A stretch of DNA of 64,000 bases from NCBI GenBank assembly GCA_016648135.1, contig JADDOH010003932.1, positions 62,001 through 126,000 on the forward strand. The letters run 5' to 3'. Below, piece by piece: positions 1 to 12,160 of the stretch; position 1 is the first letter of the stretch, and every line of letters starts with the position of its first letter. Source of the stretch: Agrypnia vestita. Taxonomy: Eukaryota; Arthropoda; Insecta; Trichoptera; Phryganeidae. Position numbers and translations under genes: made by a program. A model generated the notes under the pieces. The model saw nothing but the letters and a program-made list of their open reading frames with translations. It did not search any database and was not told the origin of the DNA.

Positions 1-1254
1 TACTTGCATGACAAAATTTAGATAATTATTTGAGCTTATCAAATGGAAGTTATAACTTTCACACACGTCAGAAGTGAAAATTATATCAAACATAGTAATA
101 CAAGATGACACGACAAAATATAATTTATGAAGTACAAATGAGAATGTAGGCACATATTTCTTTTAGTTCAAAGCACGACCAACTTGCCGAACGGAAAACA
201 TCATCCAGCAGGATCCAGGAATGGACGTCAAATTGATTCAGACAAAGTGGTGAATAATATTATTCTGTCATACCATAGCATCTGGAATTTTTCCCTGACG
301 TGGATATTGATCTGCTCCTGTTGATTCAGTCGTAGAATTGCGTCCCCAGGTAATGCAACTCCCAAACATGCTTGCTTTCGCCGGCCTTACGTGCTCAAGC
401 TTCTATGTCATATTTATGGTGATGGATCCATGCACGTCGAAATAAGCATAGCTATACGCCCTCCGCGGGTAGTATATGAGTATGATCCCGTTACATATTT
501 ATATGATGCACACATAATGATGAAATATCAATGGTCATCCAAAATAAAGTCCTGAAACAGACAAAGTTATGTTATATTTTGACTTGCAGTGTTGGAATCA
601 ATAAATGTCACGCGTAAATCATATAAACACCTACCGGATAGCAATACAGCCGCAATCTACCCGAACTTTTCAATCGTTACATCTTGAATGACTTAAATGA
701 AATTGTCCTCCAAGAAGCTTCTGTCAGATTTTATAACCTTGGAGACGCCACCGCGCTGGCGTTAAAAGGTAGTGGTTAGACGTACACCACGACACGGCCA
801 GCATCTCCAACCGAATATTTTTACAACCGATATTTCCAGTACCTACCTCGGGTTAACACTACTTGCATGGAGTATGTTTCATTTAACATTTACAATGTGA
901 CAATGCTTTAGATTAAATGAACTAAATTGACTTTGACCAAACACTCACTACATCTTCCCTTCCTCCACCTTCACTCTGACTCCTACCTCCTCATCCTTTC
1001 CGTCATGTCCCTTTTCCTGTGTTACTATAAAAACTCATTAATTTTAATATTGTTTTAGCTTTCAAATATTCCCTTATCCAACATGGTACTTAATTTACTA
1101 CGCCTTAAACATCTGTGAAGCTTTTTAATTGATTTATTATAATGTACACAGGATACCTATATATAATGGTTGTATATGATGTACACTGTGCTCTAATATT
1201 TCAATAATTGGAACTTTTAAGATTCCTTAATAAAGTAAATAAATAAATATATTT
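1..1254. other. AT-rich non-coding DNA, no gene recognised
   Basis: I see no long open frame, no transposase or RT motif and no tandem array here. The stretch ends in an A-rich run that is duplicated at the far side of the adjoining SINE. Confidence 0.6.
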
Positions 1255-1264
1255 AAAAAAATTA

Positions 1265-1438
1265 GGCGACCCTCGTAGCCCAGTGGGTGAAACACTGGCT
1301 CTCATACTGAAGGTTCTGGGTTCGATTCCCGGTGAGGTCACAATTATCCTACGTAATTTACTCAGGTCTGGATGTTTTGTGATGTGTTTCGCTTCTATAA
1401 TTGGGCCTCTTGGCCTGTTGAAGCGTAATAAACTTTTG
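1265..1438 (+). mobile_element. tRNA-derived SINE with 10-bp target-site duplication
   Basis: The left part looks like a tRNA gene. A Pol III A box (TAGCCCAGTGG) lies at 1276-1286 and a consensus B box (GGTTCGATTCC) at 1319-1329, with tRNA-like spacing. A non-tRNA body of about 100 bp follows. The unit is bracketed by the identical 10-mer AAAAAAATTA at 1255-1264 and 1439-1448, as expected for LINE-mediated retroposition. It is not a functional tRNA because no anticodon arm or acceptor pairing is convincing. No second copy was noticed in the window. The family name is unknown to me. Confidence 0.75.
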
Positions 1439-1448
1439 AAAAAAATTA

Positions 1449-1752
1449 CGAACATATTGTACAGGTGAATTAGTATGTGTTCAGGTTTTAGTGTAAAGAT
1501 TCAGATAAAGTTATAATTTAAAATAGGGGCTTAACAATCGCTCTATACGTATACAAATTTTGGTCCAAGGAAGGGGACTGCATTTTTTGTCCCAGAGCTC
1601 AGTAAAATTCGGAAACAATTGTATTCAGTACAATGTCTAATTAAAACCAAGAGGAAGCGGGGAGTAGGACAGCCATTGGGACGGGAGAGGTTTTTCGCAG
1701 AATCCTAAAGAATAATAATACAAAATTTGGTTTAGAGAATCCATCAAGGGTG
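1449..1752. other. non-coding DNA between SINE and MITE
   Basis: No coding signal or repeat recognised. Confidence 0.5.
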
Positions 1753-1907
1753 TATAGGTCTTTCCATTTAAGAAAGACTATTGAATTAGTAAGTGTAAGC
1801 CGTTTGTTAATGTTTACGGGTATAAACACCAACACACCGGACAATTGCGTCCTACGTACAGCTTACACGTAATAATTCGATCGTCTTTTTTAATGAAAAG
1901 ACGTATA
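1753..1907. repeat. Short hairpin MITE, family A copy 1
   Basis: The two ends are inverted repeats of about 45 bp that begin TATAGGTCTTTCC and close with its near-complement, around a loop of about 60 bp. The same arms occur in a second copy near 9.25-9.40 kb, with the conserved block GAATTAGTAAGTGTAAGCCG in both. Size, inverted ends and copy number fit a non-autonomous DNA transposon. The terminal TATA makes a TA target duplication likely but not certain. Confidence 0.65.
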
Positions 1908-3049
1908 CGATAGAAATACATTCAATATAATCTTATGTACTAGAACCTATAGATATCGTATCCCTTTTCATTTACATAAACTAATACTTAACACAATTAT
2001 TTGAATGCTTCTTGAGTGATAAGAGAAGTATTAAAAATATATTTTATTTAAATTACAGCAAGGATTGACTTTATATAAAAAATTGACGAAACTTTAAAGT
2101 TTTCATACTTGTAGAAATACGATTTTATTCGACACCCCTTTTTTCTGCGCTCTCAATTTAAAATAAATGTCCACCCCCACATTTCTCCCCTGCTCCAACG
2201 CCCACTAGAGGCTGAGGTAAATGTTTCTTATATATTTTTATTAAAATTTCACATAAAATTATTACCCGCCTTTGACTGAACCCAGAATCATATTTAAAAT
2301 AAAATATATAATTATAGTTTGGTGCGGTACTACAAAGTATAGAGCTTTTCACACGTGGAGTATAATTAATAATATAATACATTTTTTCATAATGTAACAA
2401 TTTTGTACGTTAAACGCGTCAACTAGAGGAGTTACAATTTTGCTGAGGTGAAAACCGGTGGTAGGCAGAATCCTGATCAATGAACTAGAGGTTTTTGTCT
2501 GATCAATTTGTTTGGTCAATGAGATATGTTTACGTAAATGTCTATAATACTTTTTTGTTAGAAGTTTTATAATAATTTTGTTAGGGATTCTCCGTCAACC
2601 GTTATGACATTCTTGTTATCCTTACAAGACATTTAAAGGGGTCGAAGTTTATGATGATTAATTAATGGCCAGTGATAGTCCAGTGCTAGAACCCTCGTGA
2701 AAGTAGTTACCCGAAGTCCTTTTTTGGAGACGTGGTGTAATACGTGTTTCTAATAAATACGGCTAAACCACTTCCATTGTACGCATACGAACCGTACCGG
2801 TAATTGCGCATCATAATAGCTAATATGTCTACGTAAATAAAATATCGAATTTATTTGTTAAAAGATTGTAAGAATTATCCTTCTCTACGGACGTGACGCC
2901 TAAGTGATGTCTTCAAACGAAACTAAGCACCGGGATTAAGATATGTTTCCGTAAATACTTCGAACCCTTTTTAGAAGAGGCATTGGAAACCCGACGATTT
3001 CGTCTATGCGTGAGATGACAATTTACATTACTAAATGACCTAACTCAAA
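1908..3049. other. AT-rich non-coding DNA
   Basis: No gene recognised. The phrase ATATGT(T/C)T(A/C)CGTAAAT recurs near 2525, 2825 and 2942, but the surrounding sequence does not align well enough to define a repeat unit. Confidence 0.5.
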
Positions 3050-3900
3050 CTGAAAAGCTATGTATATACGGGCATCTCTATGGAACGAACGACAGTAGCA
3101 AAAACTTCCTTGAACCCAATCACTATAGCTACGTTATATCCTGCGTTACAGTGTCGAAATATATAGTATTATAAGTCTGCTGCAAATGGGGTGACAAGCG
3201 CCTAAAATATCGGTCGTTCAGATATTATCTACGTCCCATAGTGGAAACTTGCAACCTAAATATCACAATATTAAATAATATACAGATTTAGCCGGTATTA
3301 GGTTACAATAATATAATCAGTTTTGACAATTGGCTCGGTTAATTGTATTTCGGACGAGAAGCATATAGAATATCCGGAATATGAATTAGCGGTCGTGATC
3401 ACCAGACAACGTGTAATATTGCTTACCGACAGGTTCTGATAGTAGTCGGGTCGATTAACCTTTCCACGTTATATAGGGAGAAATATTTAGTTATTAATTA
3501 ATGATCATAATATTTGAAGTGAAACTTCTTTATCAAATATACATACAAAGTCTCGGGATTAGAACTTTAACTGGAAGTATTGTTTCTTTTATGACAGCCC
3601 TGATTCTTGTAAGCGAGATTAGTATTGTTCCTTTGTAGGTATTCAAAAAATATTAAATTATCTTTTCGGTTTTTCCTTCCCACGGATTTTCATCCGTGGA
3701 GGATATCCAGCCCCACTTCACATGCTGGAACCCGATGACTAACTTCCTGCTTAAGCTTTAGTCTCTCATGCTATCCAGATACAATTCCAACCCGTGACTC
3801 TGATCTGTAGCTGAAACGATCCCTTGAAGTCCTCTCCTTTTGGCTTCGCACATCAGGAAGTTTTCCCGTATCTGATGTTGAACTTTTATGATTGTATCCT
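3050..3900 (-). mobile_element. Old diverged relic of the large LTR-like family seen at 41-49 kb
   Basis: By eye, several blocks align in order with the 41.5-42.6 kb arm. Examples are TGAAGYGAAACTTCTTTAT followed by a GTCTC(G/A)GGAT block, then ACAGCCC, then a CCCGWGACTCT block. Between them the sequence is heavily substituted. A perfect 8-bp hairpin (CCACGGAT/ATCCGTGG, 3680-3699) lies inside. Boundaries are unclear, and the alignment needs a real dot plot. Confidence 0.4.
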
Positions 3901-5649
3901 ATGGTGTAGTCTTAAAGACTAAATATATTATTAGATGTATTGCTCGTTGTGTGGCTAATGAGATAGCTGATCTGACTGGAAAAACCCTTCCCTTCTTGAG
4001 TGCGTTAATCAGAATCAGACAACATTGCCGAGGAGTTTGATGATGGTTATCCAAAAGGTTAATTTGATAGATATTGAAGTGAGAATAATCCTATGTGATG
4101 GTTACAGCTGATTGTAAAATTCGTAGTACGCGTTTTTCTGTCAGGAGGGAGAACCCCGAGAGGTCGCTTATACAGATAAGATGGTAAAGATGGTAACGAC
4201 CTATCCTGGTCTCGTATGAGGTCCAAACAAAAGATTTGACTGATGTACAGCTATCTGCTTCGCGTAAGTGTATCTTTTTCCAGCATTCATAATCGGGGCC
4301 TGCGTTCGCCGGGCATGGCGCGTAAAGGACATAAAAGTTTCTTCCCTCCGGGATGTTTCAAGTGATATGTCGCCCTCGAAGTCTTCGAACTACCCGCCTT
4401 TTCTTGACTGAACCCTTTTTAACAGAGTGGAGACGTAGTTGTAATTCTACATGACTCCATCCGGAGCGTCTTATAATACGTTTCAAGCACTTCGGGACTG
4501 AGAGAAAACTAATTCCGCCATTCGTTCTTCCGTTCGAATCCTTTCCTTCATCCTGTATAGCCTCCGGCCGCCTTCAAATGCTGGAAAAAACTAAGTTACT
4601 TCCTTCTCTTCCCTGCTATATTTATACTCCTTATTGCACAACAATCTGCAAACGTGACTCATTCATCCAGTCCTCGGAATGTTCTCCTCCGACCCCGCGA
4701 TGCGAAAACCCCCTCGCCTTGGCTCAAATTCCGCGTTTCTTATTCGTATATTATATATACTTGCATTAATGTATCGTTTATAGGTACTTCATTTGAAAAA
4801 AGATGTTTTGTGTACTTTTTGATACGTACATACATCATTCAATATCTAAAAAAACGGGAATAGGTTTACGCCTAAAAACTAAAATGTGGATATTTAATCA
4901 AAATATTATCGTAGATAGATACTTACACTCGTAATACAATATAGAAGAATAGTATTTAATTATATTTTTAAAACATACGAGGATTTGTTTATAAAATTAA
5001 ACCAGAATTTAAATAATATTTAGAGTTTCATTTATTTTTGAAATTGAAATGAGGACAAACGTCACCACTTAATTTTCTACGAGAGTTCTCTAACAAATTT
5101 GAAATTTATAATACGATGCTATTGACTCTGCTATTTACGCTGTCTTAGCTTGGAAATGAGTTTTATTCCAGTTGAAGTTCTTTGAAATTATATGAGTTCA
5201 CAGACGCGAAATGTGTCGTTGCTTCGAGCTCATCGTTGCATTACTAAATTGAAAACAAACAATCTTGTCTCAGCTTTGGTGCCACTTTGGATATAATAAT
5301 CATCCTTATTAGTATACTTATAGAGGGGTGTCTCCATTTCTGCTGCTTCCGTGTTTCACCTTGCGGAGGAAACAATGAAATATATGCGATTCAATTCAGC
5401 ATTTACTTTTTGCTTCGTTGTTTTGTTTTAACTTCTGGTTCAACAAAATAGTCCCTAAATTACAAAAAAGTAACACGTGGATATAATTTTACCAACAGTA
5501 TTACATTCCTAAATATGTGTATACAAACATAAATGATTATGTTTTTTTATATTTATCGCAAATTGGTTATTTATTTTTAAATCAGAATTTTAACGAACTT
5601 TGTTTATAAACATTTGAATCGTTAGAAATAAAAAAGTAAAACACAAAAA
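3901..5649. other. Non-coding DNA, possibly continuing the LTR relic to about 4.56 kb
   Basis: The 3.9-4.6 kb part is richer in GC than its surroundings and contains a motif (CTTCA-ATGCTGG) echoing 3.71 kb. That would fit more of the same decayed element. From 4.6 to 5.6 kb I see nothing. Confidence 0.4.
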
Positions 5650-5962
5650 AGTAACCAATAAAGACAAAGTTTTTACAACACTCCCTTTCTCATTTTCGGG
5701 TTTCGTGTCTACCATATGTGTCGGAATCTCCATACAACTTGTATGAAAAAACCATTAAAAATTTGAAAAATCAAAAATTATACTATAATTATTTATTTTT
5801 TAACGAAAATTTGATAGATCTTCTTGATCGTCGCCACGAGTCTACTTGCAAAGTTTCAGCTCGATTGGATCACGGGAAAAGGGTTAAAAATCGATCCAAA
5901 GTTTTTTCGTCAAGCAAGCAAGCAGACGCCACGAGTTAAAAGAAAGGAAGTAAAAACAACTA
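5650..5962 (+). repeat. Dispersed repeat C, copy 1
   Basis: This is one of three copies; the others are at about 11.96-12.16 kb (minus) and 57.18-57.51 kb (plus). The best conserved core, about 120 bp, runs from TTTGATAGATCTTCTTGA through CGATTGGATCAC to AAAAATCGATCCAAA. Upstream, a block ending in CTCCCTTTCTCATTTTC is shared with the third copy. The short open frame across it (73 codons) is shared only as a consequence of the repeat. Class unknown: it could be the 3' end of a LINE or part of a MITE. Confidence 0.65.
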
Positions 5963-7207
5963 GATATGGCATTTATTTAATTTTATCCTAAAAATAGTTT
6001 TAGTGATTTCCGACCTTTAAAGTCATTTTCATGGTATAATTTTAATTTCAATTGAATTTCGTAAAGATAATAATTTTGTATCTACAATTAGTTTTTGTCG
6101 CCCCGATATAGAAAATAATCGTTCCCGATTCCGATTGGTAAAATAAATAAGTGGTGGTTTACAAAATTTTGTATAAATAACAAAACAGTGCAGGTTAAAC
6201 AGTATCTGTACGTATAATAATGGACAACATTGTATAAATCGATGATGAAATATCCGAAAATACCGGGTTCATCGATACATTGGGATTGAGACCACAAAAG
6301 AAAATTAAAAAAGATACGACAAACGCAGACATGCAAGTGAGTACGTAGGAAGGAATAATAAAATCATTTCCTGACATTTTATGATTGGATTTCACGGCTG
6401 CCAACAAATGTTTCAAATCATTAACATCTAATCTCAGATAAACAAGGGATCTCGCGACGTTGTCACTCGTGAATCCGGGGGCATAAATTATCTATTCTCT
6501 AGGGTTTACAAGTTTGTTTTCAACACAAAATAGAATTTCTAAATTTACTTCGGCAATTTTTCATTTTGACAAGAAAATGATGACCGAAATGTTTTTTTTA
6601 TTTTCTTTGAAACTAAATATATTTATTTTCTGTCAGTAGCTTAATACAAATAAAAATATTTGAAGGACTAACTTTGAGGATAGAGATTTTATTAAGTAAA
6701 ACAAACAACTTAATATACAACTACGTGAGTTTATTTTTTAGATTTAAACAGTTTCACATGTTCGATCACAGGGCAGTATAAAAAAAATTAATCCAATTTT
6801 GTAATTTTTCAGCTTACAATGCGAGAAAAGAATTAAAAGATTCGATACAATTTAATTTCATATTTATTAGAAAAAATTTGAGTACCAAATTTCTTAATAT
6901 TCTTTATTATATTCAGTAGCAATGACTGATGACTGTCCTGTGACTGGTATTTGCATTACAACTAATGTAACATTTCTATTAATCTAATAGAATCATATGT
7001 CTTTGATGTGTAGGAAAATATTATTGATTTAGGTATTGAGAAAAAAATCAAAATGTAGTATTTCATCCATTTTATTTACAAATCTGTCTAATGGAAAGTA
7101 TCAGGAATGACTCATAATAGCACGCCTGAATTTTTTTCAGCATTTCATCATTCAGTTACAGAACATCAGGTGCTGGTCGGAGGACACTGCTAAAACTGTA
7201 GAAAAAA
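5963..7207. other. AT-rich non-coding DNA
   Basis: No gene, array or transposon end recognised. Confidence 0.5.
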
Positions 7208-7216
7208 GTCTGATAA

Positions 7217-7782
7217 CTACTACTTACTACTTACCATCACGCCGTTTCCCCGAGGGGGTAGGCAGAGAGGATAGAGCGCCATACTCTTCTGTCCTGACAT
7301 ACAACTTTCGCTTCGTCTACATTCATACATCTTCGCATGCAAGCTCGACGGTTGTTCAGACTTCTAACAGGACCATCTTCCAGTATCTGGTTAATCTGGT
7401 CATGCCACGTCTTCCGTGATCGCCCTCTTTTTCTGGCGCCGTCAACACTTGCATCATATATCTTTCTTACCATTCTTTCCTCATTCATTCGCTCAACATG
7501 CCCAAACCACCTGAGCGACCCTATTTTTATTCTCTGTATTATGCTACGATCAGCTTTACATTCATTCCTAATATCTTCATTCTTTACTCTATCATACATG
7601 GATTTACCACACATACGTCTAAGGGACCTCATCTCCACTGCATTCAATCTACTTTCGTTCCTCTTCTGCCAGCTCCAGGCTTCACTTCCATACATTAGTG
7701 TCGGTACCAGAACTCCATTATGTACCGCCAGTTTTGCCTCGGTAGACATATTTCTATTAGAAATTATTGCATTCAAAGCACC
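7217..7782 (-). mobile_element. 5'-truncated RTE-type LINE, copy 1
   Basis: The insert is bounded by the 9-bp repeat GTCTGATAA at 7208-7216 and 7783-7791. It reads on the minus strand from a truncated 5' end into a stop, a short 3' UTR and a tail of degenerate TTAC/TAC units (7217-7234). It matches the 24.57-25.34 kb copy almost base for base until it stops abruptly. Target duplication, 5' truncation and simple-repeat tail are classic non-LTR retrotransposition features, and the near identity of the two copies implies recent activity. Confidence 0.85.
7237..7782 (-). pseudogene. C-terminal fragment of RTE-type reverse transcriptase
   Basis: The open frame carries the region after the RT catalytic core. 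It contains MYGSEAW, RRMCGKSMYDRV, the RWFGHVERM segment, a basic RKRGRSRKTW stretch, and ends SAYPLGETA. Only the last 180 or so residues of a much longer LINE protein are present, so no enzyme can be made. The first dozen codons of the apparent ORF, upstream of about 7783, come from flanking DNA. The only protein difference seen from the 24.6-kb copy is Ser for Pro in the RGRPRKTW motif. Confidence 0.8.
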
Positions 7783-7791
7783 GTCTGATAA

Positions 7792-8159
7792 TATTAGCAC
7801 AAAAATAACAATGAACACCTTTATGTAGATAACGATAGAAATAATATATATTGTAGATGTGTATAAATATTATTCTACCAAATGGAGAAAATAAATATAT
7901 TTTTTCAGTTTATTGACGATAATGCAATAAAAATTTAATGAATGGTAATTTAATGAGAAAAATCTCTTTAGGATTTTGGATACTTTTTGTGCACGCGATA
8001 ACTCCCGTAGTTCTTGATCAAAATTGATCAAAAATCACTGAAAAAACGACGGCCGTTCATAAATTCCGTAATAGTTTATCTTGAAATAAAAGTAAAATAC
8101 ACCATCAAATAGATAGGAAATGTACATAATTATCGAGAACCGGAAGGGATTTTTCTTGC
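7792..8159. other. AT-rich non-coding DNA
   Basis: Nothing recognised. Confidence 0.5.
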
Positions 8160-8420
8160 GCGATCAGTTGCGGTTGGAAATATTGGGGGGACATTTGGCA
8201 ATACAAACACGGCGTGTTCGCTGGGCGGGCCGACCGACGCCAACTGTCCGCAGAATTTCATCAATGAACCTTTGTATTTTGAGAATGGCTGGCGCGTTTG
8301 TCGCGCCGCCGAACGATCGGTGGCTATTTAAGCCGGTAATAATTAATTTATACACACATTGATAAACTCTCTGCCATTCGTGAAGCAGCATCTGGCACAT
8401 GAATCTGTACAAGAATCAGA
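8160..8420. other. GC-rich island, candidate conserved or promoter-like element
   Basis: This is a locally GC-rich block in AT-rich surroundings, with CGGGCCGACCGACGCC and GCGCGTTTGTCGCGCCGCC stretches followed by GGTGGCTATTTAAGCCGG. The TATTTAA could serve as a TATA-like element. Short frames on both strands are not recognisable proteins. It may be a conserved non-coding element or a promoter; it could also be an unrecognised repeat. Confidence 0.3.
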
Positions 8421-9252
8421 CTATTATACGAAGCGTAACATGGTTTTGAAACATTTTTTTTTTCATTAAACAAATTGGAAATGAAAATATTGTAATAAAC
8501 ACCTGATTCGATCAGTCGAAAGTAACGCTGTCTGTTAATCCTAATTGGATTAAAAATAAAATCAATATAAATGTAGCATAGTTTTTAATAATCCTGAATT
8601 TAGTTAAAACACGTTCATAATGTTATTTATTTATTTATTTAACTATTACATTAACATCACGCATGACAAAACTAGCTTTAGAATAGACCGAAGTCCAGCA
8701 AAGTAGCCAGGACAATACTGAATAACGATAAGTTTAAGATAATAAATATTAAAAACCAATTTCTAACGGAAATGTTGTGTGAAAATAATTGACTATCTTA
8801 TATACCTTTTGTGCAATTGCCATGGAACTCAAAGTTGTATATTTTTAATGTGGGGTTCTAAATGTACAAGTATAGCACAATATGTGAGAATATTGTTCAT
8901 TAATATTGAGCTTATATATTTTTAGTTTAAATCAACCTAAAATATGGTAAAAGAACGAGTAATTGTACTTAATCTTCAATAATTGTAATTCATCACACCA
9001 GCCGCAAAGGGCCACTGTAGCCGACCACAGGACCAAGTAGTAAGCAAATAGCAATGGAACTGGCCACAATCGGCCGCAAAGCTGGCGCAGGGCCTAGCAG
9101 CATGCGTTCGGCGATAGCCGAATACTTAACCGCTAGTTATATTGAACGCCATTTATTTTAAACTAAGTTACTCTTTATAGACTGATGTAAATATAGTACC
9201 CCACCCTCCCCCTTTTTAACCTGCATATATTTCATACTTCGGCATGAATCAG
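8421..9252. other. AT-rich non-coding DNA
   Basis: A short (ATTT)n run lies near 8625. A slightly GC-rich patch with repeated CCGCAAAG near 9.0-9.1 kb (GCCGCAAAGGGCC, GGCCGCAAAGCTGG) is unexplained. Confidence 0.45.
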
Positions 9253-9402
9253 AGTATTTCCATATAAGAAAGACAATCGAATTAGTAAGTGTAAGCCGTG
9301 TTTACGGATATAAAAATGGATACAACGAAATAATTGCGTCGTACGTCGTATATGGCCTACGTATACTAATTCGATTATCTTTCTTAAATGGAAAGACCTA
9401 TA
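9253..9402. repeat. Short hairpin MITE, family A copy 2
   Basis: Inverted arms of about 42 bp flank a loop of about 65 bp. The left arm runs ATTTCCATATAAGAAAG to GAATTAGTAAGTGTAAGCC, and the right arm is its near-complement ending GGAAAGACCTATA. The arms are the same as in the copy at 1.75-1.91 kb. The right-hand arm matches the family end best; the left end has lost the GGT of TAGGTC. Confidence 0.65.
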
Positions 9403-10295
9403 CCTAGAAGTTAAAAATATGTACGCGACAATCAAAAATGTAATTAAATAGACATACTACACAAATGTAATAATATGTAATACGTAGTACCCCTACCACT
9501 GGATGAGCAGATAAAAATGTACTAACGGTGAATCTGTTCACATAATTTTACGATTATTACAAAAATCTATTACGATTGTTCTGAAATATTTTTGGTTTTG
9601 ATTTTCCTAGCTCTGTTTAATACCGGGTAAAAGATGTTTTCAGAGTTCTGTTTATAAGTAAACTTTTTAAATAAAAACAAACGAAATAAATCAAAAACAA
9701 TGGTATAACCTTAGGTATGTAATGCCAGGAAAAATCAATATAGTGTATCAAAGGTATTCCAGAGAAAATATAAAAGTGATTGATTTATCATGACCATCAC
9801 CTAGTGTGGACTACTCAAAGGTTTTAGGGATTGATAGCTTTGTTAATGGAATAAAATATGTATTATTTACACAAGCTTACATAATCATGTAGGAATATAA
9901 ATCTCAAATTTTTCGTCATCATAAATGACTACTGCGGCAAAATTGGTATATTTTTTCCTGAAAAGGAAAAGTTCTGGATTTGCATCCCTGCGGTAAACAA
10001 ATAATACATTTTTAGAAACAGATATTTTTATATATCTTTCTAATTGATTTATTTTACTAGGTTTTTTCTTAATATTATTGTAGTCGTTGATTTTTTAAAG
10101 CAGTAATACTATTGGATAAACAAAAAGATACATTAATGGTGAACATAATTTTATGATCGTCACAAAAAACTGTTACGAGTTCGGGTTCCTAGACATTTTG
10201 GCGATTATTATTCGCACTCTGCTTAGTAACGGGTTAAAGTCGTGTTGACAGTTGCTTTTTTTTAAGAGTTAACTTTTTAACTAGCTAGGTTTAAT
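9403..10295. other. AT-rich non-coding DNA
   Basis: Nothing recognised. Confidence 0.5.
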
Positions 10296-10510
10296 TGTTG
10301 GGATCCTAGGGCAGCCCGCGTCACCGGTGACCAGGGAATGGAATCCGTCGGTGGAGAGGAGACTGCTGCGACGTGACAGATTTGTCTCGACCGTCGTCCT
10401 AATTTAGCCCGGCCTGCTGGATGCCGATTTGTTCGTGATACCTGGCAACGCCGGAATAGAATTATTGTTTCGGTCCATGGAGAAGAAATGTCCGAACGAT
10501 GGTCACCGAG
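10296..10510. other. GC-rich block of unknown nature
   Basis: About 215 bp of balanced or high GC content stand out. A 95-codon minus-strand frame crosses it but shows no family motif. The composition resembles the GC-rich internal parts of some insect retroelements. No second copy was seen in the window. Confidence 0.3.
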
Positions 10511-10744
10511 AATCAAGATTAAATCAATCATGGCAAAATGAGCTGTTATGCAATATCTCATCAATCTAAGGATGGCATGATTTTAATATAAAAAAGGAAG
10601 TTAATATAAATAGTGAAAGATATAAAAGAAATTTCAAAAAAATTGTAAATATGATGAAATCAGACAAGTTTTAAATAAAGTGGACTGGAATTTGATATTT
10701 GTAGGTGGAGATGTAAATAACCAGGTAGAAAATTTTTATTCTGT

Positions 10745-11112
10745 AATATATGATCTTACAATGTACACAGCGGGCCATGGAAAGGCAAATGCTCGGCGTG
10801 AGCCTTCGAGATAAAATCAGAAATGAAGAAATAAGATGCCGAACAAAAGTTGCCGATATTACGGACCGTATTGCGAAACTAAAATGGCAGTGGGCTGGAT
10901 ATATGGCTCGACAGGAGGATACTAGATGGGCACCCAGAATCCTACAGTGAAGGCCCTGGACGAAAAATAGAAGCGTCGGAAGACCTCCCAAAAGGTGGTC
11001 TGATGACATAGTCCAGCAAGCAGGAAGAACCTGGATGCGAAGGGGGAGAAACAGAGATGGAAGAAAATGGAAGAGGCGTACATCCAGCAGTGGACGGGAA
11101 AAGGCTGAGGAA
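10745..11112 (+). pseudogene. Decayed LINE reverse-transcriptase C-terminus with (GAA)n tail
   Basis: The plus frame reads through CTQRAMERQMLGVSLRDK, then DRIAKLKWQWAGYMAR, a pattern typical of the C-terminal region of insect LINE RT proteins. An in-frame TGA at 10948-10950 interrupts it. The same frame then continues with SVGRPPKRWSDDIV. A frameshift near 11050 is needed to reach the usual AYIQQWTGKG ending and stop. A (GAA)n run follows, probably the element's 3' tail. The N-terminal domains are missing. It is a different family from the RTE copies at 7.2 and 24.6 kb. Confidence 0.75.
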
Positions 11113-11962
11113 GAAGAAGAAGAATCTATGAAATTTTTAACGACCGTATACCATATAGAAAAATCAGATCATCAACTTATCCTAACTGTTTCTCGCAGAA
11201 ATTAATAAGGTTGATTACACTCAAAAAATAACATCATAAAATATAGAAAGAGACCATGTTAATCAGTAATTTTATGAATTTCAGTAAGACCCGAAGAGAT
11301 TATTGCAATTTATCTAAGCATTTACGGAAACAATATCTATCCAAAGTTGAGGAGACCCCAAATCTCCACTTCCTTTAAATATGTAAATCACTTACGAGAA
11401 TTACGATTTTCCAAAATCCGTGTACTTATATAACAAGTGGGTTGACTTTCCCCCAATGCGATTATAAATCTCTTTGCTTAATTTATCAAATCAGTGTACG
11501 ATAACTCAGCACAGGCATCATCGTTTTCTGATCTAGCACACAACGCTTTAAATATTGCCACTTTGTTGGCTTTTTATAACTGAAAGGCCTCGTGAGATAT
11601 CTTTTTTTTAGTATATCGCAAAGTACACGATTATCCTATATTAATTATAATTATAGCAAAATCTGTTAGTTTGTTTACTCACAATTTATGTCTTGAAAAA
11701 CACTTTTTTTAAATAATATTTTATTTATTTTGTATTTTTTTCAACCCTTTTTAGATAGTTGATAACTTTTTTCTTGAATAAATAAAGGAAACGACATTAT
11801 AATTTTAAAATTAATACTTTAAAATAATAATTTAAAAAAAATCAAAAACATCTACATTTCCGATTTTAGTTATTTAATCAAGATACTGCGTATTGTGTCA
11901 TAAATACGCCGCGTCTTGATTAAATATCTAAAATCAGGAATATCGACGAAGATTTTGATTAT
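11113..11962. other. AT-rich non-coding DNA
   Basis: Nothing recognised apart from homopolymer A/T runs. Confidence 0.5.
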
Positions 11963-12160
11963 TACTCCCTTTATAATTAACTTCTGGCATCTGCTTGCTT
12001 GCTTGCTTTCCGGCTTGCCGGGTGAAAAAACTTTGGATCGATTTTTAACCCTTTTTCTGTGATCCAATCGAGCTGAAACTTGGCAAGTAGACTCTTGGCG
12101 ACGATCAAGAAGATCTATCAAATTTTCGTTAAAAAAAATAAATAATTATAGTTTTTATGG
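11963..12160 (-). repeat. Dispersed repeat C, copy 2
   Basis: The reverse complement matches the core at 5.8 and 57.35 kb, including TTTGATAGATCTTCTTGA and AAAAATCGATCCAAAG. A local expansion of GCAA units (GCTTGCTTGCTTGCTT on the plus strand) sits where the other copies have two or three such units. Confidence 0.65.

Noticed and set aside
1266..1340. Functional tRNA gene
   Set aside because: A and B boxes are good, but no acceptor or anticodon pairing is convincing and the unit has a SINE body and target duplications.
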